In this document: positions 60,183 through 64,000 of the stretch, one piece after another | How positions within the stretch are numbered: the stretch's first letter is position 1 | Layout: the number at the start of each line of letters is the position of its first letter | Assembly (NCBI GenBank): GCA_028023455.1 | Contig: JAQFVV010000111.1 | Coordinates: 1,555,909-1,619,908, forward strand | Direction: 5' to 3' | DNA from: Epiperipatus broadwayi | Taxonomy: Eukaryota; Onychophora; Udeonychophora; Euonychophora; Peripatidae | DNA: 64,000 bases | The notes under the pieces: generated by a model | Seen by the model: only the letters and a program-made list of their open reading frames with translations | The model's database searches: none | What the model was told of the DNA's origin: nothing | Program-made: the position numbers and the translations under genes

Positions 60183-60315
60183 ATATACTAACCTGTTTGA
60201 TGTACTATTACTAACAGTTGAATGTATTTGGAATATTTAAATAAAGTTAAATTTTTCTAAACACATTCAATACTCATATTAGATTATGGAAATAGTCCAA
60301 TATAAAAATACAACT

Positions 60316-62684
60316 AAAACAACCATCTTCACAAACCTTCAGAAAATCTTATAGTTTAGAAATTTTAAAATAAAAAGTAATGATTTTCATTCATCAAGTT
60401 ATATAACACCAAAATGATAAATTTATAATATAGTTTATTAACCAATACTTTGATAGATATATAGGTATGTTTTTGTATAGAAAATATATTTGTATAGAAG
60501 GTATATTTACAAGCTTAAAAAATAGGTCATGTGATATTTGCCTTTAATATTTATGGTTATCTGATTGTAGCCGCCCCCTTCGTTAAAATTACCTACTAAT
60601 TTGTATCTTTTTTTTTTTTCACCTTTTATAATCTATTATTTCTTATTATTCATTTACGTCCAAAAGATATTGAATTTTTTCGTTATAATTTCTTTAGGTA
60701 ATCGTTCTTTTAAACAACTAATTTTTTTTTATTTCAAATCAAATTTCAGCTTTTCCTCTCCCTAAATTTCTATTTAATTATCCTCTTTCTTAAATGAATT
60801 TCTCATTTCTTCACAAAATATTAATACGTTATTTTAGAATGCAGATGTATAAATAAATCCAAATACATATTACAATTTCCAGAGAGAAGTTCAGGATACC
60901 ATTATGCATATATAATAAGCACGTGACTAAAATTAATATACATAATATGACAAACACTGTAACAATCCGTACATAAATTATAATTTCTTTCAGTAGAGGG
61001 AGCCATGAATCAATTTTAAAACATTTTATAAATGAGCAAGTTATAAATAGATATTGCAATAGAAGGAATTTATTTTTAGTCTAAATAATAATATAAAAAT
61101 ATTTTAAAACGAATAAACAAAATATAATACAAACAATGTAAAACTGAATATAGTTTGGACATTAAATAAAAATCATAAATCATGAGATCAATTAGTAGCT
61201 AAAGGTCATTGGTCTCAAAAACACATTTCCTGATTACCACGGCCTTTAATGGCTACATATGTTTAAAATGTTTTTTGTTTTTTTTTAAAGAATTATATAA
61301 ACATGAATAATATATCAAAAGTAATGTATGATAATAAAATAAAAATTAAATATGTATTCAAATGAATACCAAAAATAATTATATAACTAAAATAAAACGA
61401 ACACAGAATTAATATATAAGCAAAAAGATAATCATGAATCATAAATATATTCAACACTTGGGGAATATTAAAAAAACAAAATGACGTAGGATTTATCTTT
61501 CTGAAAATATTTTACGTAAAATTTAATATAATTTTTTTAAAAAATTTCAACTTTTAATTAAAAATTATATTTTAAAGATAGAAAAAAATTACAATAATTT
61601 ATATGCAATAATTAAATTATTTAATACGCTTTTACCAATACTTTAAAAAGTTACATGCAGATGTTAGATTTTTGTGTTTATGAAAGAGGAAAGGGTGCGA
61701 GGAGAATCTGTTGGTCATATTAAATATTTTATTTTTATTTCAAATTTAAATCGTCTATATTTTATAAACTCTATCTCATAAAATGTAAAATTATCATTTT
61801 GACTCTTCATGGAATGATTAAATAAACAACTAACAATTCTAATATGAATGAATCAATTTGAAAAAAAAAAAAAAAGGATACTTGAAGCATTCAAATGGAT
61901 AATTTAATAAGTAAGTTTAGTTAAGAGACCAAAGTAAAGCTTAAAAAATATAAACAAAAATACAGTTTCCCCAAGCTGCCAATATATAACTTCTAAAAGT
62001 ATCTCTAAGTTTTCTAGAAATTTATTATTTAAAAGACAAGTAAAGTAAGATGAAAATAGATAAATAACTGGATAATATTGCTGTAATTTCCTTACACATA
62101 CCTAATGTCTATTTATAAACAGTTTTGTATAAATCAATATTTATATATCTAATTTGAAATAACATAGTAACGTTTTACAATCATCTACCATTAATTTTGT
62201 GAGTTTATGTATAATTTTTTGTACACAAAATAAATGCACAATTTTCTACCATATTCCTCCCTCTCCCAATTTTATATAGAAAGAACATGCAAATAAAAGA
62301 TTGACAATTCAATTTTTTCTTTTTTTTTTTAATGTTTAGAGTATGAATAAAACATGTAATTTCTGTCAGTGGACAAAAATTCATATTATAAGAAAGCATA
62401 AAATGTGATTCAGCACAAAATTTTAAGAAGTAAGCTTTCAAAACATTGACTAAAATTCAGCCAAAGCTAGAAGACTGATAAAAACATATTTCAAAATAGG
62501 TAAAGGGAATCTTCACTAGAGGAAATTTTAATTTTTTTTCCATTTTTAATTTTATCATTTTAAGGTATAAATCATTTAAAATATTGCCTAAGTAGTTTGT
62601 GTATAATTTAAGATAAATAATACTTACATAAAAATATATACTAAAGAATAAACCAGAACACACTTGAGTAATCAGCAATTACCT
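60316..62684. other. AT-rich stretch, no gene recognised
   Basis: Only low-complexity sequence. The short open frames at 60829-61059 and 62205-62441 lack motifs. Confidence 0.4.
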
Positions 62685-62812
62685 GACAATAATGCATTTC
62701 AATCCCAATCCCCAGATGTTTTTTGCTTTTTCCTTTATTGTTCTCAAATTTTCATTGATTAAGGCAAAAGCCAGAATATGATCTGGAGACTGAAATGTCT
62801 TATCATCTGCTA
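62685..62812 (-). mobile_element. LINE RT palm fragment (probable)
   Basis: Minus strand reads LADDKTFQSPDHILAFALI and KEKAKNIWGLGLKCIIV in one open frame of over 40 codons. ADD followed about 30 residues later by GLGLK fits the RT palm of non-LTR elements (FADDV...L...A..LGL.....K). A competing reading is a host exon: TTTCAG precedes and CAG/GTAATT follows. I favour the RT fragment because the ADD-GLGLK spacing is right. Confidence 0.5.
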
Positions 62813-64000
62813 ATCACTGATTACTGTACATAAAGTCTTAAGAGTAAAAAATTGCTTTTATTTATTGTGAGTAAATTAAAGAATCAAATGTCGGTATATA
62901 TTAAAAACGTCATGGTATAATTTTAGAACATCACTCACCACAGCCATGATCAGACTAAAAAAAGACTGATAAATTTTTGCAGATTTCAATCAGACTTGGG
63001 ATTTTTTTTTTTTTTCAGGGATATCTAACTAACCATCCAAAATTAATAAATAAATGAGTATCCAGAAAGTCTTAGCCAGAGGATGATGGGAAAGCCTAAA
63101 TAAAGACTGTCTTCTTCAATATTCTTCTTTGGAAGGCTGAGGAAAAAACTTTTGTTGTGTAATGGGTTATTTAAAGATTGTTTCTACCTATACTAGACTG
63201 CAGATATTCATGAATAAAACTAAGCACTTTGAATGTTGCAGAATAGACTAAAAGGAATTTGTAGTACTGAAGAAATTGTTTGTTTTTATCCATAAAATTT
63301 TATCATAATTTGTCATTGCAGATAATTAATTAGCTTACTCTGCAACTCATCTACATAATAAACAATGTTAATGCTGATTTTATACAAATAATTTATTTAT
63401 ATTTCCATAATATAATTTTCTGTACGAGTTTTAATATTATTAAAAAATGAAATTGTGAATAATTGCTAAATTAACATTACTAATGAAATTTTGCTTATTT
63501 GACATGAAATACAAATACTCTTTTAATGCCAAAATTAATATCTGTAGTGAAAATGAGGACCGACAAAAATAGCAAGAGATAGATAATAATCGTAAAGGAT
63601 AATGAGTAGATAAAATAAAAAATTTTAAAATATGGATTTAAAAAAATGATTTAAGTTCACTCAGTTGTAGATTGCTGGTGAACAAATTTCAGATTCAATT
63701 TCCGAAAAACATAATCTCAGTCTAGTCATTAGAGATTCAACTTGTGCTATAATACTAATAGGAATTAAGCCAGTAGAAGTTTAACTGCTAATAGAATATC
63801 TCAATTCGAAAATATAAAAATCACAGTCAGCTACCTGAATAAAAACATTCTCAAAATATATGAGCTGCAGCATTATTATTAATAGATAAAGTAATAATAA
63901 ATGCCTATAGCAATACTTGTAATCACAAAAAAATGTGATAACCCGAATATCTTTAACAGTCTCTCTTGTTGCAATGTAGAAAAAATAAAAATTTCAATAC
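62813..64000. other. AT-rich stretch, no gene recognised
   Basis: 62.94-63.15 kb may hold more of the LINE fragment, but frames are too broken to place motifs. Confidence 0.35.

Larger units (their letters stand above)
58647..60315 (+). mobile_element. Penelope-like retroelement with inverted terminal arms
   Basis: A complete insertion of about 1.67 kb: inverse arms of about 300 bp (58647-58948 and 60013-60315) around the 3' part of a PLE coding region (RT palm onward, then GIY-YIG endonuclease) on the plus strand. The RT fingers are missing; the left arm joins directly to mid-RT sequence, as expected for a 5'-truncated PLE bearing an inverted pseudo-LTR. Each arm holds a tRNA-like pol III promoter and a hammerhead ribozyme pointing outward. 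The arms are about 85-90% alike by eye, so the insertion is middle-aged. Confidence 0.85.
60013..60315 (+). repeat. PLE right arm (pseudo-LTR)
   Basis: Begins TTCTACTGACTGTTGCCTTT and ends TATAAAAATACAACT. Direct continuation of the coding region, so this is the arm in normal orientation. Confidence 0.85.

Noticed and set aside
62939-62954. 16-nt micro-exon-like segment between TTTTTTTAG and GTGAGTG on the minus strand
   Set aside because: Good splice signals but tiny, no partner exons; may lie within a LINE fragment.
1-64000. CRISPR arrays, rRNA, functional tRNA genes, bacterial operons
   Set aside because: None seen; the tRNA-like blocks are degenerate promoter units within retroelements.

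Overview
Eukaryotic nuclear DNA, roughly three-quarters A+T by eye, almost certainly from an invertebrate animal. There are no operons, ribosome-binding sites or long intact genes. The window is dominated by decayed transposable elements: non-LTR retrotransposons (LINEs), Penelope-like elements (PLEs), one Ty3/gypsy remnant, several non-autonomous DNA transposons, tRNA-derived sequences and foldback repeats. The phylum cannot be fixed from this window; the LINE and PLE types fit molluscs, chelicerates, cnidarians and other invertebrates.

Layout. 0-10 kb: LINE endonuclease at the left edge (- strand), a 1.1 kb DNA transposon with a perfect 8-bp target-site duplication (3141-4235), a LINE reverse-transcriptase tail (5.4-6.0 kb), a gypsy RNase H/integrase remnant (6.9-7.5 kb) and an element with TA-flanked inverted ends (8664-9531). 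11-24 kb: a ribozyme-bearing palindrome (11.6 kb), foldback and tandem repeats, a LINE tail with a zinc knuckle and a 159-codon open frame (19.6-20.3 kb), and a paired inverted repeat family (22.6-23.4 kb). 24-44 kb: a LINE RT remnant (25.2-26.1 kb), tandem repeats and many copies of ribozyme repeat families A, B and C. 44-64 kb: a possible first exon and promoter (44.2-44.5 kb, - strand), two PLE remnants (48.2 kb and 58.6-60.3 kb), a hAT-like element (50.6-51.3 kb), a LINE EN/RT remnant (53.6-55.0 kb) and another LINE RT fragment (62.7 kb).

Main result. Five unrelated-looking repeat families (called A, B, C, D and the PLE arms) all carry hammerhead self-cleaving ribozyme motifs of one minimal design: CUGANGA core, stem II, GAAA, a tiny stem III, an NUH cleavage site, and a stem I that closes across it. 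I count 19 loci, 13 of them with a complete core. They often sit as outward-facing pairs in inverted arms, as in the PLE at 58.6-60.3 kb, which encodes RT and GIY-YIG endonuclease. In the PLE arms, and perhaps family B, the ribozyme is next to a tRNA-like pol III promoter. The simplest reading is a community of PLEs and non-autonomous retrozyme-like parasites.

Host gene content is weak. Three possible small exons on the - strand (44212-44232, 36684-36734, 18590-18642) have good splice or start contexts and could belong to one gene running right to left, but they are tentative.
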